DNA of 35,170 nucleotides from Candidatus Avigastranaerophilus faecigallinarum (GTDB taxonomy: Bacteria; Cyanobacteriota; Vampirovibrionia; Gastranaerophilales; Gastranaerophilaceae), in contig DVJT01000173.1 of assembly GCA_018716565.1 (NCBI GenBank), positions 1 to 35,170 on the forward strand, given 5' to 3'. The notes below the pieces were generated by a model that was not told the origin of the DNA, did not search any database, and saw only the letters and a list, made by a program, of their open reading frames with translations. Position numbers and translations under genes: made by a program. Of this stretch, positions 1 to 8,378 are shown in pieces. Each line of letters opens with the position of its first letter. Position 1 is the first letter of the stretch.

Positions 1-55
1 TATTAATCTTATTTTAATTGCTATTATTTAAATTGAAGAAAGAGAGGAAATAACA

Positions 56-1039
56 ATGTTTGAATCATACCATTGTGAGAAATTGGAAAAAACTCTGCAT
101 TTTTTGCCGGATGGAGTCAAGTTTTGCTGCAGCTGTGCTGAAGGAACAGGAATTAAAATAAATGATTTTTCAAAATTTAACAAAGAAGAAATAATAAAAG
201 GTAAGAAAAAATATATTGATTTATTAAAAAAAGGATATATTCCAAAAGAATGTAAAGGCTGTATTGAATATAAAAAAAATAATCTATATAAAAAAATAAA
301 ATCTATATTCATAAAACAACACAAAAACAAAATTACACACATAATAATTGACCATTTTAAACAATGTGACAGTAATTGCATCTATTGTTCCCAGAAAAAA
401 TTATTTTCTGAAAGAACGCAAAATTATGAACTACTACCAATAATCAAACAATTATATGAACAAAATATGATTGACACTGAAAATCTAAAAGTTGAATTCC
501 AAGGTGGTAACATATCAGAATTAAAGGAATTTGAAGATTTAATGAAAGAATTTTATGAGCACAACTGTGATGATTTTGTTATATTAATGAATGGAATAAA
601 ATATATTCCAATACTTGAGGAAATAGGAAATAACTGGAAAAGCCATATATGCATTTCTTTAGACGCAGGAACAAAAGAAACTTATAAAAAAATCAAAAAC
701 ATAGATGCTTTTGATCAGGTTATAGAAAATATAAAACGATTAAAACAGAAATCTAAAGCTCAAATTTCGTTAAAATACATAATAATAAAGGATGTCAACG
801 ATAATAAAGAAGAATTAGAAAAGTTTTTAAATGTTGCAAAAGAAATAGGAAACATTCAACCTTTACATCTGGAAATTGACTATAATGATACTCTTCTGTC
901 ACCAGGAACAAGATTTGATATACCAAAACATTATTATGAATTATTTGAAGAAGCGGAAAATTACTGCAGAAAAAATAATATAAGCTATAAGGTATTTCCG
1001 TACACAAAACATATTTTAAAACAAGGTTATAGTATATAA
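56..1039 (+). CDS. Radical SAM protein with N-terminal cysteine region
   Basis: A 327-aa radical SAM enzyme of unknown substrate. The cluster-binding motif CX3CX2C is C104, C108 and C111 (QCDSNCIYCS). A glycine-rich FQGGN stretch follows at about 165, where the family's GGE motif is expected. The unusual part lies before the radical SAM barrel: C24, C25 and C27, then C66 and C69 (ECKGC). These look like ligands of a second cluster, comparable to a SPASM region but at the N-terminus instead of the C-terminus. The C-terminal third has no such cysteine set. The start is supported by GAGG at 44-47, 8 bases before the ATG. The next gene, tpiA, appears to have its own promoter. The radical SAM assignment is firm; the substrate is unknown. 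A peptide- or glycan-modifying role would be a guess. Confidence 0.85.
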   Translation: MFESYHCEKLEKTLHFLPDGVKFCCSCAEGTGIKINDFSKFNKEEIIKGKKKYIDLLKKGYIPKECKGCIEYKKNNLYKKIKSIFIKQHKNKITHIIIDHFKQCDSNCIYCSQKKLFSERTQNYELLPIIKQLYEQNMIDTENLKVEFQGGNISELKEFEDLMKEFYEHNCDDFVILMNGIKYIPILEEIGNNWKSHICISLDAGTKETYKKIKNIDAFDQVIENIKRLKQKSKAQISLKYIIIKDVNDNKEELEKFLNVAKEIGNIQPLHLEIDYNDTLLSPGTRFDIPKHYYELFEEAENYCRKNNISYKVFPYTKHILKQGYSI

Positions 1040-1040
1040 C

Positions 1041-1069
1041 TTGATTAAAAAATGTGTTTTAACTAATAT
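1041..1069 (+). promoter_or_regulatory. Putative sigma-70 promoter of tpiA
   Basis: TTGATT at 1041-1046 and TAATAT at 1064-1069 are separated by 17 bases. They sit just after the stop of the radical SAM gene and about 35 bases before the tpiA ATG. In such AT-rich DNA chance matches are common, so this is tentative. Confidence 0.4.
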
Positions 1070-1104
1070 CTACATGTTAATTACAAAGGAAAGAAGGTAG
1101 AATT

Positions 1105-1881
1105 ATGTCAAGAAGACCTGTAATTGCCGGTAACTGGAAAATGCACAATTTACAAAAAGAAGCAACAGATTTAACTAACGGAATTATGCAAGAACTAAAA
1201 GCAGAAGATAAAGCAGCACTTCCTGAAGTTATCATTGCTCCTACATTTACAGCATTATATGCTGCAAATAAAGCATTAAAAGACTGTGGTTGCGGAAAAG
1301 TCAAATTAGCAGCACAAAATTGTTACTATGAAACAAAAGGTGCTTTCACTGGTGAATGTTCTGTTGAAATGTTAAAAGACGCAGGATGCGAATATATTAT
1401 AATAGGACACTCTGAAAGAAGAGAATACTTTGGGGAAACTGATGAAATGGTTAATAAGAAAGCGAAAGCAATTTTAGCTAACGGTTTAATCCCAATTATT
1501 TGTTGCGGTGAATCTCTAGAACAAAGAGAAGCCGGAGTTACTGATTATCATATTGCATCTCAAATTACAAAAGCATTGAGAGGTTTAACAGCAGAAGAAG
1601 TTGCAAAATCAATTATTGCATATGAACCTATATGGGCAATTGGCACAGGCAAAACTTGTGATTCAACTGAAGCAAACAGAGTTATTGCTATGATTAGAAA
1701 TGTTGTAAAAGGTTTATATGATGCAAATACATCAGATTCTATAAGAATTTTATATGGTGGAAGTGTTAAACCTGCTACAATTAAGGAACAAATGGCTCAA
1801 TCAGACATAGATGGTGCATTAGTTGGCGGTGCAAGTTTAACAGCTGACAGTTTTGCTCAAATTGTTAAAGGTGCCATGTAA
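1105..1881 (+). CDS. tpiA: Triosephosphate isomerase
   Basis: Cytoplasmic glycolytic and gluconeogenic enzyme that interconverts dihydroxyacetone phosphate and glyceraldehyde 3-phosphate. The 258 aa match the usual family length of about 250. All catalytic elements are visible: GNWKMH with Lys12, the electrophilic His102 in IIIGHSERR, the catalytic base Glu174 in YEPIWAIGTG (followed by the mobile loop 6), and the phosphate-binding GGSVKP near 220. A purine-rich Shine-Dalgarno (AAGGAAAGAAGG, 1086-1097) precedes the ATG. The gene appears to be monocistronic, with its own candidate promoter and a clear terminator. Nothing looks damaged. Confidence 0.98.
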   Translation: MSRRPVIAGNWKMHNLQKEATDLTNGIMQELKAEDKAALPEVIIAPTFTALYAANKALKDCGCGKVKLAAQNCYYETKGAFTGECSVEMLKDAGCEYIIIGHSERREYFGETDEMVNKKAKAILANGLIPIICCGESLEQREAGVTDYHIASQITKALRGLTAEEVAKSIIAYEPIWAIGTGKTCDSTEANRVIAMIRNVVKGLYDANTSDSIRILYGGSVKPATIKEQMAQSDIDGALVGGASLTADSFAQIVKGAM

Positions 1882-1898
1882 AAATCAAGAAAAAATAT

Positions 1899-1930
1899 AA
1901 AAGGCTCTTAATTTTTGAGAGCCTTTTTGT
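1899..1930 (+). terminator. Rho-independent terminator of tpiA, probably bidirectional
   Basis: AAAAGGCTCT (1899-1908) pairs perfectly with AGAGCCTTTT (1918-1927) around a 9-base loop and is followed by T-rich sequence. The A-run on the left side gives a U-run on the other strand, so it can also serve the facing gene that ends at 1955. Confidence 0.9.
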
Positions 1931-1954
1931 TTGTTTTGTTTCTTAATAAATTTT

Positions 1955-3031
1955 TTATATTCTGAAAGAAGTAGATAATTTCAATCTTTGATTGATAGAA
2001 GAATTATTTGTGTACTGATTAGTAGCATAAAGTTCTATTTCCAGATTATTTTTATTCTTAATTGGCTTATAAGTAAGTACAATTTCATCTTGCATATTGT
2101 TTTGAGAAACATTTCGTATAAATCTGGTTTTTAAATATAAAGAATCTGATATTTTAAATTCAGGAATAAAATACAAACTTGTATCATAATTCTGGGTATT
2201 GGAAAATTTACTCTGACCTATCTGAGCATTTAGTTTCAATCTTTTATATGTATATTCAATAAATCCACCACCAGTAATTTTATTAACAGCTTGTGCTTCA
2301 TTAGAATAATATGCACCACCTATAATAAAACTCCCCGCATTTCTTGGTAAAAATATTGAATTGGAAGATAAAATAGCACCACCAGAAGCTTCATGATTAT
2401 ATGAAGAAGAAAAGGATCCAACCGATAAGTTAAGAGAATCACCTTTATATGATATTATTGAACCAGTATTGTACGTTGATTCATTAGCTCTAACAAATAA
2501 AACTGATGGTCCATTAACATCAAATAAAAAAGTCTGTCCTAATTGTGCAGAAATTGAACTTCCTATATCAGCTGTTATTTTAGATGAATTTACAACACCC
2601 GGTATTGGGGCCATATGTCTTGTATCATTCAAAAAAGCCTGTGAAAAAGCCTTTGAACCATCCCAAATCATATTTTCTGCTTTTATCGATTGCTCTATTC
2701 TATATTGAGTTTCATTTACTTTTAATTTAAAAACTCTATCATTATTAACATCTTCTAAAGCAGAGTCATCAATTTCATCTAAATTTAGTTCAACAGAATT
2801 TGCTTCATATCTTTTTGCAACATCAATTATTGCCTCTTCTTCAAAATTATCATCTTGAATTGTTTCTGATACTTCATCTTCATTCGACTTTTCGTTTATT
2901 TCCAAAGTTTCAACATAACGACCCAAATCAATAAAACTTTTAGACTGAACATCAAGTTTTTCAATTTCTTTTGCAGAAATAGGATTAATAATAAAGTTAA
3001 ATAAGAAAATAAAAAATAATATCTTTTTCAT
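1955..3031 (-). CDS. Predicted outer-membrane beta-barrel protein
   Basis: A 358-aa protein of unknown family. From the ATG at 3031 it begins with a good Sec signal peptide (MKKILFFIFLFNFIINPISA), so I prefer this start to the TTG at 3070, which would bury the signal behind 13 residues. After the signal comes an acidic, probably disordered stretch (about 25-100). The C-terminal 220 residues alternate polar and hydrophobic residues with short Gly/Ser/Asn turns, and the protein ends in ...STSFRI. This is the pattern of outer-membrane beta-barrels. No Shine-Dalgarno is evident. It faces tpiA across the shared terminator. The barrel call rests on sequence pattern only; a secreted beta-rich protein is an alternative. 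Confidence 0.65.
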   Translation of the reverse strand: MKKILFFIFLFNFIINPISAKEIEKLDVQSKSFIDLGRYVETLEINEKSNEDEVSETIQDDNFEEEAIIDVAKRYEANSVELNLDEIDDSALEDVNNDRVFKLKVNETQYRIEQSIKAENMIWDGSKAFSQAFLNDTRHMAPIPGVVNSSKITADIGSSISAQLGQTFLFDVNGPSVLFVRANESTYNTGSIISYKGDSLNLSVGSFSSSYNHEASGGAILSSNSIFLPRNAGSFIIGGAYYSNEAQAVNKITGGGFIEYTYKRLKLNAQIGQSKFSNTQNYDTSLYFIPEFKISDSLYLKTRFIRNVSQNNMQDEIVLTYKPIKNKNNLEIELYATNQYTNNSSINQRLKLSTSFRI

Positions 3032-3331
3032 AATACAATTTTGAATTAAAAAAAATATTTGTTCAATCAACTAAATAAATAATATTTGACAATAGCGAAA
3101 AAAAGTATTTGAATAATATATGCAGAAATGAATAAATTTTACCTACTAAGTATATAATATATTAAGTTTTGTAAACATGCATTTGTTATGGTTATTCTTC
3201 AAGTCTGACAAGAAGTTTAAGCTTATTAAAAAGGTCTTTTTTACAAAAAAAGATATATATTTTTAAATTAACTAGCAAAAAATTTTGATAACACGGTTTA
3301 AAATAAATTGCGAATGAACACGGAGATAAAA
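3032..3331. other. Intergenic region between divergent genes
   Basis: About 300 bases of very AT-rich DNA between the divergently transcribed barrel gene and the 128-aa gene. A perfect -35 hexamer TTGACA lies at 3086-3091 on the plus strand, but the nearest TAATAT (3114-3119) is 22 bases away, so I do not call a promoter. I see no RNA fold, terminator or credible small gene here. Confidence 0.5.
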
Positions 3332-3718
3332 ATGGCTGAAATAAATAATAATATTCAAAAATTTGGATATAACATAGAAAAAGTTGATAATAGTAAAAAT
3401 AAAACACCAGAGACACCTCATGTTGAAGTACCTGAAGGCAGTGAAGAAAAACGATATGTACCAGACACAGGAATACTTGGACGTTCACAAATAAAGAATC
3501 CAAAAGGGGCAGATGTTACAAGAAGCGTAGATGAAACAATTGCATTATGCGAAAAATATCCTCAAATATTAAATTGCGGGGATGAACTTTTTGATACTTT
3601 ATATGAACAGTTTTTAAACAATGGAATGGAACCATTTGAAGCTTATGCAAAAGCATCTATTGCAATGGAAGAATTCGTTGAGATTGGTAAAGCTCAATTG
3701 AGTCAACATCTTGATTAG
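3332..3718 (+). CDS. Small protein of unknown function
   Basis: A 128-aa soluble protein I do not recognise. The start at 3332 (MAEINNNIQ) is chosen because GGAG at 3322-3325 lies 6 bases before it; an upstream TTG at 3308 would overlap that Shine-Dalgarno. The N-terminal half is polar and proline/charge-rich, probably disordered. The C-terminal half (about 65-125) is predicted helical, with two cysteines in ALCEKYPQILNCGDEL. There is no signal peptide or membrane segment. It lies 53 bases upstream of pyrF on the same strand, so co-transcription is possible, but nothing ties its job to pyrimidine synthesis. Confidence 0.65.
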   Translation: MAEINNNIQKFGYNIEKVDNSKNKTPETPHVEVPEGSEEKRYVPDTGILGRSQIKNPKGADVTRSVDETIALCEKYPQILNCGDELFDTLYEQFLNNGMEPFEAYAKASIAMEEFVEIGKAQLSQHLD

Positions 3719-3771
3719 TTGATTCAAAGGTGTTAACATGTAGACATTGTTCGATTTTTTGAAAGAGATAT

Positions 3772-4530
3772 ATGGAACGAATAAAACCTATTGAAGCAAA
3801 AGATAGAATAATCTTAGCACTTGATGTTGATACTATTGAAGAAGTAATAAAATATGTTGATTTATTAAAGGAATACGTCGGATTTTTTAAAGTCGGTCTT
3901 CCTTTATTTGTATCTTGCGGATTTGAAGCAATAAATGTTATAAAAGAGCATGGAGGCAAAGTATATTTTGATGGTAAGTTTCAGGATATACCAAATACTA
4001 CAGCAAAAGCCAGTATTAATTTAATGAAAAAAGGAATCGACTTTTTCAATATAAGTTCAACAGGTGGTTCAAAAATGTTGACCAATACAATTGCAGAATG
4101 TAATAACTATGCCAAAAAAAATAATATTGAACCACCAATAATATTAGCTGTTACACTTCTTTCAAGTTTTGGACAAAAAACACTTACTAATGAACTTGGC
4201 ATAGAAATGAATATTTCATCATACGTACTAAAATTATCCCAGATAGCAAAAGAAGCCGGATTATCAGGAGTTGTAGCACCAGATACGGATGCAGCTCAAA
4301 TAAAAAAAGAATTGGGTGAAGATTTTATTGTTGTATGCCCTGCAGTAAGACCTACTTGGGCAATCGTAAATGATCAAATAAGAATAGTATCGCCAACAGA
4401 TGCAATAAAAGCAGGTGCGGATTATATAATTATAGGCAGACCCATAACACGTGCAGCAGATCCGACTGTAGCTGCGAAATTGGTAATCGCAGAAATAGAA
4501 GAAGCACTTAAAGAAAAAAGGAACAACTGA
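3772..4530 (+). CDS. pyrF: Orotidine 5'-phosphate decarboxylase
   Basis: Catalyses the last step of UMP synthesis, decarboxylation of orotidine 5'-phosphate. The catalytic Asp-Lys-Asp array is seen as D67-x-K69-x-x-D72 in VYFDGKFQDIPNT. LALDVD at 15-20 and KVGLPLF at 40-46 match the N-terminal strands of the barrel, and IIGRPI near 225 is the phosphate-binding loop. The 252 aa are close to the usual length of type-1 bacterial enzymes. The stop TGA (4528-4530) shares its last base with the ATG of ald, so translation is probably coupled. The Shine-Dalgarno (GAAAGAG) is weak. No other pyrimidine genes are in the window. Confidence 0.96.
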   Translation: MERIKPIEAKDRIILALDVDTIEEVIKYVDLLKEYVGFFKVGLPLFVSCGFEAINVIKEHGGKVYFDGKFQDIPNTTAKASINLMKKGIDFFNISSTGGSKMLTNTIAECNNYAKKNNIEPPIILAVTLLSSFGQKTLTNELGIEMNISSYVLKLSQIAKEAGLSGVVAPDTDAAQIKKELGEDFIVVCPAVRPTWAIVNDQIRIVSPTDAIKAGADYIIIGRPITRAADPTVAAKLVIAEIEEALKEKRNN

Positions 4531-5651
4531 TGAATATTGGTGTACCCAAAGAAATAAAAATTAGGGAAGACAGAGTTGCTATTGCACCGCAAGGAGTTAA
4601 ACTTTTAAGCAATGATGGTCACACTGTTTTAATTGAGAAATCAGCTGGGATAGGAAGTGGATTTTCTGATGAAGAATATAAAAATGCAGGTGCGATAATT
4701 CTGGATTCAGCAGAAGATATCTACAACAAAGCAGATATAATAGTAAAAGTAAAAGAGCCACAACCTTCGGAGTATCGTTTACTTAAGAAAAATCAAATTT
4801 TAATAGCTTATTTGCATCTCGCAGTAGAAAAAGCACTTACAAAAGAACTTATTAATAAAAAACTCACAAGTATTGCATACGAGACAATTCAAACTAAAGA
4901 TGGGAAATTACCATTATTAACACCTATGAGTGAAGTAGCTGGAAAAATGTCCGTTCAAATTGCTGCAAATCTTCTTGAAAACAGAAATAATGGAGCTGGT
5001 ATTCTACTTGGTGGTATAGCTGGTGTTCCAGCTGGAAAAGTTCTTATTGTTGGTGCTGGCAATGTTGGTATTAATGCAGCTAAAATTGCAATAGGAATGG
5101 GAGCAAACGTAAGTATTGCGGATGTAGATATAGACAAATTAAGACATATTGATGATATGTTCGGTTCAAAAATAAAAACATATGTATCAACAGAAGCAAA
5201 TCTTAAAGAACTTGTAAAAGATACTGATGTTCTAATTGGTGCTGTTTTAATACCCGGATACAAAGCTCCTTGTATAATTACAGAAGATATGGTTAAAAGC
5301 ATGCATAAAGGGTCAGTTATTGTTGACGTATCAATTGATCAAGGCGGAATTGTTGAGACAATGGATAGAGTTACAACTCTTGATAATCCGACATATGAGA
5401 AGCACTGTATAATACATTACAGCGTTGCAAATATTCCTGGAAGTGTAGCAAGAACATCAACAATTGCATTAACAAATGAAAGTATAAAATATATAAGAGC
5501 AGTTGCTACAGACGGGATAGTTGAAGCTCTAAAAAAGGATAAAGCATTGGCAAAAGGTGTTAATACATTTAACGGCAAACTAACCAATAAAGGTGTTGCT
5601 GAAGCTTTAAATTTTGAATTCACAGAACTACCAAGTATCATTGGTTTTTAG
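4530..5651 (+). CDS. ald: Alanine dehydrogenase
   Basis: NAD-dependent enzyme interconverting L-alanine and pyruvate plus ammonium. The N-terminus (MNIGVPKEIK.REDRVAI) is the family hallmark. The Rossmann nucleotide-binding loop GAGNVG is at about 175-180, and ATDG.V near 330 is also typical. The 373 aa match the full family length of about 370. It starts in a TGATG overlap with pyrF. Its 3' end overlaps the 3' end of the opposite-strand radical SAM gene by 14 bases, with no terminator between. In a fermentative organism it could either use alanine or dispose of pyruvate and ammonium; the direction cannot be read from sequence. Confidence 0.96.
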   Translation: MNIGVPKEIKIREDRVAIAPQGVKLLSNDGHTVLIEKSAGIGSGFSDEEYKNAGAIILDSAEDIYNKADIIVKVKEPQPSEYRLLKKNQILIAYLHLAVEKALTKELINKKLTSIAYETIQTKDGKLPLLTPMSEVAGKMSVQIAANLLENRNNGAGILLGGIAGVPAGKVLIVGAGNVGINAAKIAIGMGANVSIADVDIDKLRHIDDMFGSKIKTYVSTEANLKELVKDTDVLIGAVLIPGYKAPCIITEDMVKSMHKGSVIVDVSIDQGGIVETMDRVTTLDNPTYEKHCIIHYSVANIPGSVARTSTIALTNESIKYIRAVATDGIVEALKKDKALAKGVNTFNGKLTNKGVAEALNFEFTELPSIIGF

Positions 5652-6720
5652 GAATCAAATCACAACACATTTGACAAGAATTAAAGACTTTAGTTCTATA
5701 TAAATTCTTCCTAAAACACTTAAACTTAGTTGTATTAATAGCTTCTTTTAAAGTCATTTCACGAAGGCTTGCAACTTTGTATGAAAGACAAGGATAAATA
5801 TCTCCTTCCGGATTGATATATATACTTGTCATTGGTATTTTGCAAGGATGATACAAATCTGTAATTTTTTTATTAGCAGGATTAAAGAATTTCTTTATAT
5901 TTTCATAATCACCAACAGCTTTAAATCTCGGAGCATACCTTAATATAGTTCTAGATTTTCTTGATAAACTTTCAAGTTCTTTATATATTTCGATAAAATG
6001 CTCCAAATCAAAATACAAATTAACGGGATACTCTTTCAAATAGAAATCTTCATTAAATTCAACCCATAATTTTGAATTTTGCCTCAATGGTTGTTTTCTT
6101 AAAAATGTTAAAGAAAAAAATTGAGCATTTAAATTTATTGCTTCTTTATATAATTTAGGCAAATCATCTAGATTATCGTTCAGAATACAAGTTTTTATAT
6201 CCAACATCGGCTTCATTTTATTTCCTCTTTTAGAATTAAAGAGCTCTATATTATTCATAACTTTTTGCCATAAACCAGAAAAATTTCTATTTTTATCATG
6301 ATTTTTCCCATAACCATCCAATGAAACAGAAAGAAGTAATAATTTATTTTTTATAAATGAATCCATAATTTCTTCATTTAAAGCTAAACCATTTGAAATC
6401 AAAGAAACTTTTCTATATTTTTGAGAAGCTTTTTCATAAATTTTCAGGAAATCTTTTTTTAGAATAACCTCACCAGCAACAAAAGAAATTAATGCAAATG
6501 GAGGAATTTGTTTTATTATATATAACCATTCTTGAGTTGTTAATTCATTCTTATTTCTATCTTCCGTAATATAACAAAAAGGACACTTCAAATTACAATT
6601 ATATGTTAATTCCAAAATATATCGCATTGGAGGAATTAATATACATCCATTTTTATCCGAATAAGCAATATTTGCATATATTCGCCGAAAAAAATCAAAC
6701 AAATAGCTATAATTAATCAT
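5638..6720 (-). CDS. Radical SAM/SPASM-like protein
   Basis: A 360-aa radical SAM enzyme. CX3CX2C is C42, C46 and C49 (NCNLKCPFCY). AGE at about 82-84 replaces GGE, and VSLDG near 130 is the usual barrel strand. The C-terminus holds a SPASM-like cysteine set: one in HPCKIP, one in GDIYPCLSYK, one in KFKCFRK and CQMCC near the end. Such proteins modify peptides or act as anaerobic maturases of sulfatases, or make sugars or cofactors. No precursor peptide or partner is adjacent, so the substrate is unknown. The start at 6720 is fixed by a strong GGAGG Shine-Dalgarno 5 bases upstream; a longer frame to 6780 would bury it. It is convergent and overlapping with ald. Confidence 0.88.
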   Translation of the reverse strand: MINYSYLFDFFRRIYANIAYSDKNGCILIPPMRYILELTYNCNLKCPFCYITEDRNKNELTTQEWLYIIKQIPPFALISFVAGEVILKKDFLKIYEKASQKYRKVSLISNGLALNEEIMDSFIKNKLLLLSVSLDGYGKNHDKNRNFSGLWQKVMNNIELFNSKRGNKMKPMLDIKTCILNDNLDDLPKLYKEAINLNAQFFSLTFLRKQPLRQNSKLWVEFNEDFYLKEYPVNLYFDLEHFIEIYKELESLSRKSRTILRYAPRFKAVGDYENIKKFFNPANKKITDLYHPCKIPMTSIYINPEGDIYPCLSYKVASLREMTLKEAINTTKFKCFRKNLYRTKVFNSCQMCCDLIPKNQ

Positions 6721-6861
6721 TTTACCTCCAAAGACATAATACAAAAAAAATATATTGTTAACAAAATTTAAATTCCCCAAAATAATAACGCAATTTTCTC
6801 AAACAAAAACTTTTTATATGAATATAAAGGGAAATTATTTAATACACAGGGGATGAAGTTT

Positions 6862-7116
6862 ATGGCTGTCGGAGCAAAAGACAAAATTGACAGGGAATTA
6901 GTTAAAAAATATGCAAAACTAAAAATGGATAATCCAGAAACAACAAAATTAGTTGATTCCCAAAAAATGTTAGCAGCAATGAATGATTATGCTGCAATGC
7001 AAAGAAATATGCTTGATATGAATTCAAAATTAAAGGATATTTGTTCAAATGTAACATCAAAATCAGTTGTTTATCTAAAACTGAATTTCAATCCACCAAG
7101 AGCAAGAAAGCAATAA
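6862..7116 (+). CDS. Small helical protein of unknown function
   Basis: An 84-aa charged, predicted all-helical protein that I do not recognise. The ATG at 6862 (MAVGAKDKIDREL) is preferred over the ATG at 6853, because AGGGG (6848-6852) lies 9 bases from the former and directly abuts the latter. A methionine-rich middle (MLAAMNDYAAMQRNMLDM, about 37-54) suggests an amphipathic helix. The tail is basic (NPPRARKQ). There is no signal peptide. It is divergent from the SPASM gene and is followed by a large inverted repeat, then maf. Confidence 0.6.
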   Translation: MAVGAKDKIDRELVKKYAKLKMDNPETTKLVDSQKMLAAMNDYAAMQRNMLDMNSKLKDICSNVTSKSVVYLKLNFNPPRARKQ

Positions 7117-7156
7117 ATTGTAAATAAATTAAAAATAAATCCTTTGCATATATAAA

Positions 7157-7200
7157 AATGATTAACTTTTAATTACAATGTAATATGAAAGTTAATCATT
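7157..7200. repeat. Nested inverted repeat in the maf leader
   Basis: AATGATTAACTTT (7157-7169) is the exact reverse complement of AAAGTTAATCATT (7188-7200). Inside it, ATTAC (7172-7176) and GTAAT (7180-7184) form a second hairpin with an AAT loop. The structure ends 16 bases before the maf ATG. No U-run follows, so it is not a normal terminator. It may be an operator, a leader structure of maf, or an mRNA-stabilising end of the upstream gene. Confidence 0.6.
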
Positions 7201-7216
7201 ATAGTATGGAAAAAAA

Positions 7217-7789
7217 ATGAAACAAATTATATTAGCATCAACATCACCAAGAAGACAAGAATTACTAGAAAATTTAGGATTAATTTTCCAAATTATTGAA
7301 CCAAATTACAATGAAAATATATTAAATAAAGCTTTTTCATATAAGCTAATTGAGTCTTTAGCAGAAAATAAGGGATTATCAGTTGTTGACAAAATTAAAG
7401 TTCCGGCAATTATAATAAGTGCAGACACAGTTGTTGTATACAATAATGTTGTACTGGGTAAACCAAAAGATTTTGATGATGCTTTAAAAATGCTTTTAAT
7501 GCTAAATGGAAAAACACATAATGTAGTTACAGCAGTTTGTATGATAAATAATGAAAATAACAAAAAAATAATTAAATCAGAAACAAGCGAAGTAACTTTT
7601 AATAAGCTTTCTGAAAACGAAATAAAGAATTATATATATGATTTTCAACCTTACGATAAAGCAGGCTCATATGGTATTCAAGAACTTCCTGAAAATTTTA
7701 TAAAAGAAATAAAAGGAGAATATGATAATATTGTAGGGTTACCAACAAAATTATTAATAAATATGCTTTCAGAAATAAACAATATATAA
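7217..7789 (+). CDS. maf: Maf-family nucleoside triphosphate pyrophosphatase
   Basis: House-cleaning pyrophosphatase that hydrolyses dTTP/UTP or modified pyrimidine nucleotides to monophosphates; historically linked to septum inhibition. ASTSPRRQELL at 7-17 is the family signature, D70 in IISADTVV is the catalytic or metal-binding aspartate, and NGKTHNVVT at 97-105 and DKAGSYGIQ near 148-156 are conserved. The 190 aa are a typical length. The Shine-Dalgarno is weak (TGGA) and a nested inverted repeat sits directly upstream. It is the first gene of a same-strand run with apt, flhB and a sigma factor. Confidence 0.93.
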   Translation: MKQIILASTSPRRQELLENLGLIFQIIEPNYNENILNKAFSYKLIESLAENKGLSVVDKIKVPAIIISADTVVVYNNVVLGKPKDFDDALKMLLMLNGKTHNVVTAVCMINNENNKKIIKSETSEVTFNKLSENEIKNYIYDFQPYDKAGSYGIQELPENFIKEIKGEYDNIVGLPTKLLINMLSEINNI

Positions 7790-7833
7790 ATTTAATGTAA
7801 AATATAAATAGAGGAGTTAAGAAGGAGATAATT

Positions 7834-8361
7834 ATGAACAGTGTGCAGCTGGTAAAAGATAGGATAAGAAGTATAAAAGATTTTCCTATAGAAGGAATTA
7901 TTTTTAGGGATATTACGACTGCAATAAAAGACAAAGAAGCACTAAGAGAAATGATTAACTTCTTAACTGAAAAATTTATAAATAAAGGTATAGATTATGT
8001 TGCAGTAATTGAATCAAGAGGTTTCATTTTTGGTTCTGCACTTGCGTACAACATAAATGCAGGCTGTATATTAATAAGAAAGCCTGGTAAACTTCCTGCT
8101 GAAACAATAAGTGAAGAATACTCTCTTGAATATGGAACAGATAAACTTGAAATCCATAAAGATGCAATAGAAGAAGGTAAAAACGTAATTGTTATAGATG
8201 ATTTATTAGCTACAGGCGGAACCGTATCAGCAGCTTGTAAATTATTAAAAAAAGCAGGAGCAAATGTAAAAGCAGCGGCTTTTGTAATTGAACTTGCTGA
8301 TTTAAACGGAAGAAAAAATTTACCTCAAGATATAGAAGTTGTTTCTATGGTTACTTATTAA
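7834..8361 (+). CDS. apt: Adenine phosphoribosyltransferase
   Basis: Purine-salvage enzyme making AMP from adenine and PRPP. The PRPP-binding motif VIVIDDLLATGGT is at about 118-130. The N-terminus (RIRSIKDFPIEGIIFRDITT) is the characteristic Apt opening, and ESRGF.FG near 65-71 is the substrate-binding loop. The 175 aa match the family. AGAAGGAGATAATT before the ATG provides a strong Shine-Dalgarno. It lies 44 bases after maf and 17 bases before flhB. Confidence 0.97.
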   Translation: MNSVQLVKDRIRSIKDFPIEGIIFRDITTAIKDKEALREMINFLTEKFINKGIDYVAVIESRGFIFGSALAYNINAGCILIRKPGKLPAETISEEYSLEYGTDKLEIHKDAIEEGKNVIVIDDLLATGGTVSAACKLLKKAGANVKAAAFVIELADLNGRKNLPQDIEVVSMVTY

Positions 8362-8378
8362 AATATCGGTAAAATTTA

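Noticed and set aside
3086-3119. Promoter from TTGACA and TAATAT
   Set aside because: The spacer is 22 bases, too long for a sigma-70 promoter.
3192-3503. Minus-strand open frame across the intergenic region before the 128-aa gene
   Set aside because: Leu/Phe/Tyr-rich shadow of AT-rich DNA, overlapping a better supported gene, with no Shine-Dalgarno.
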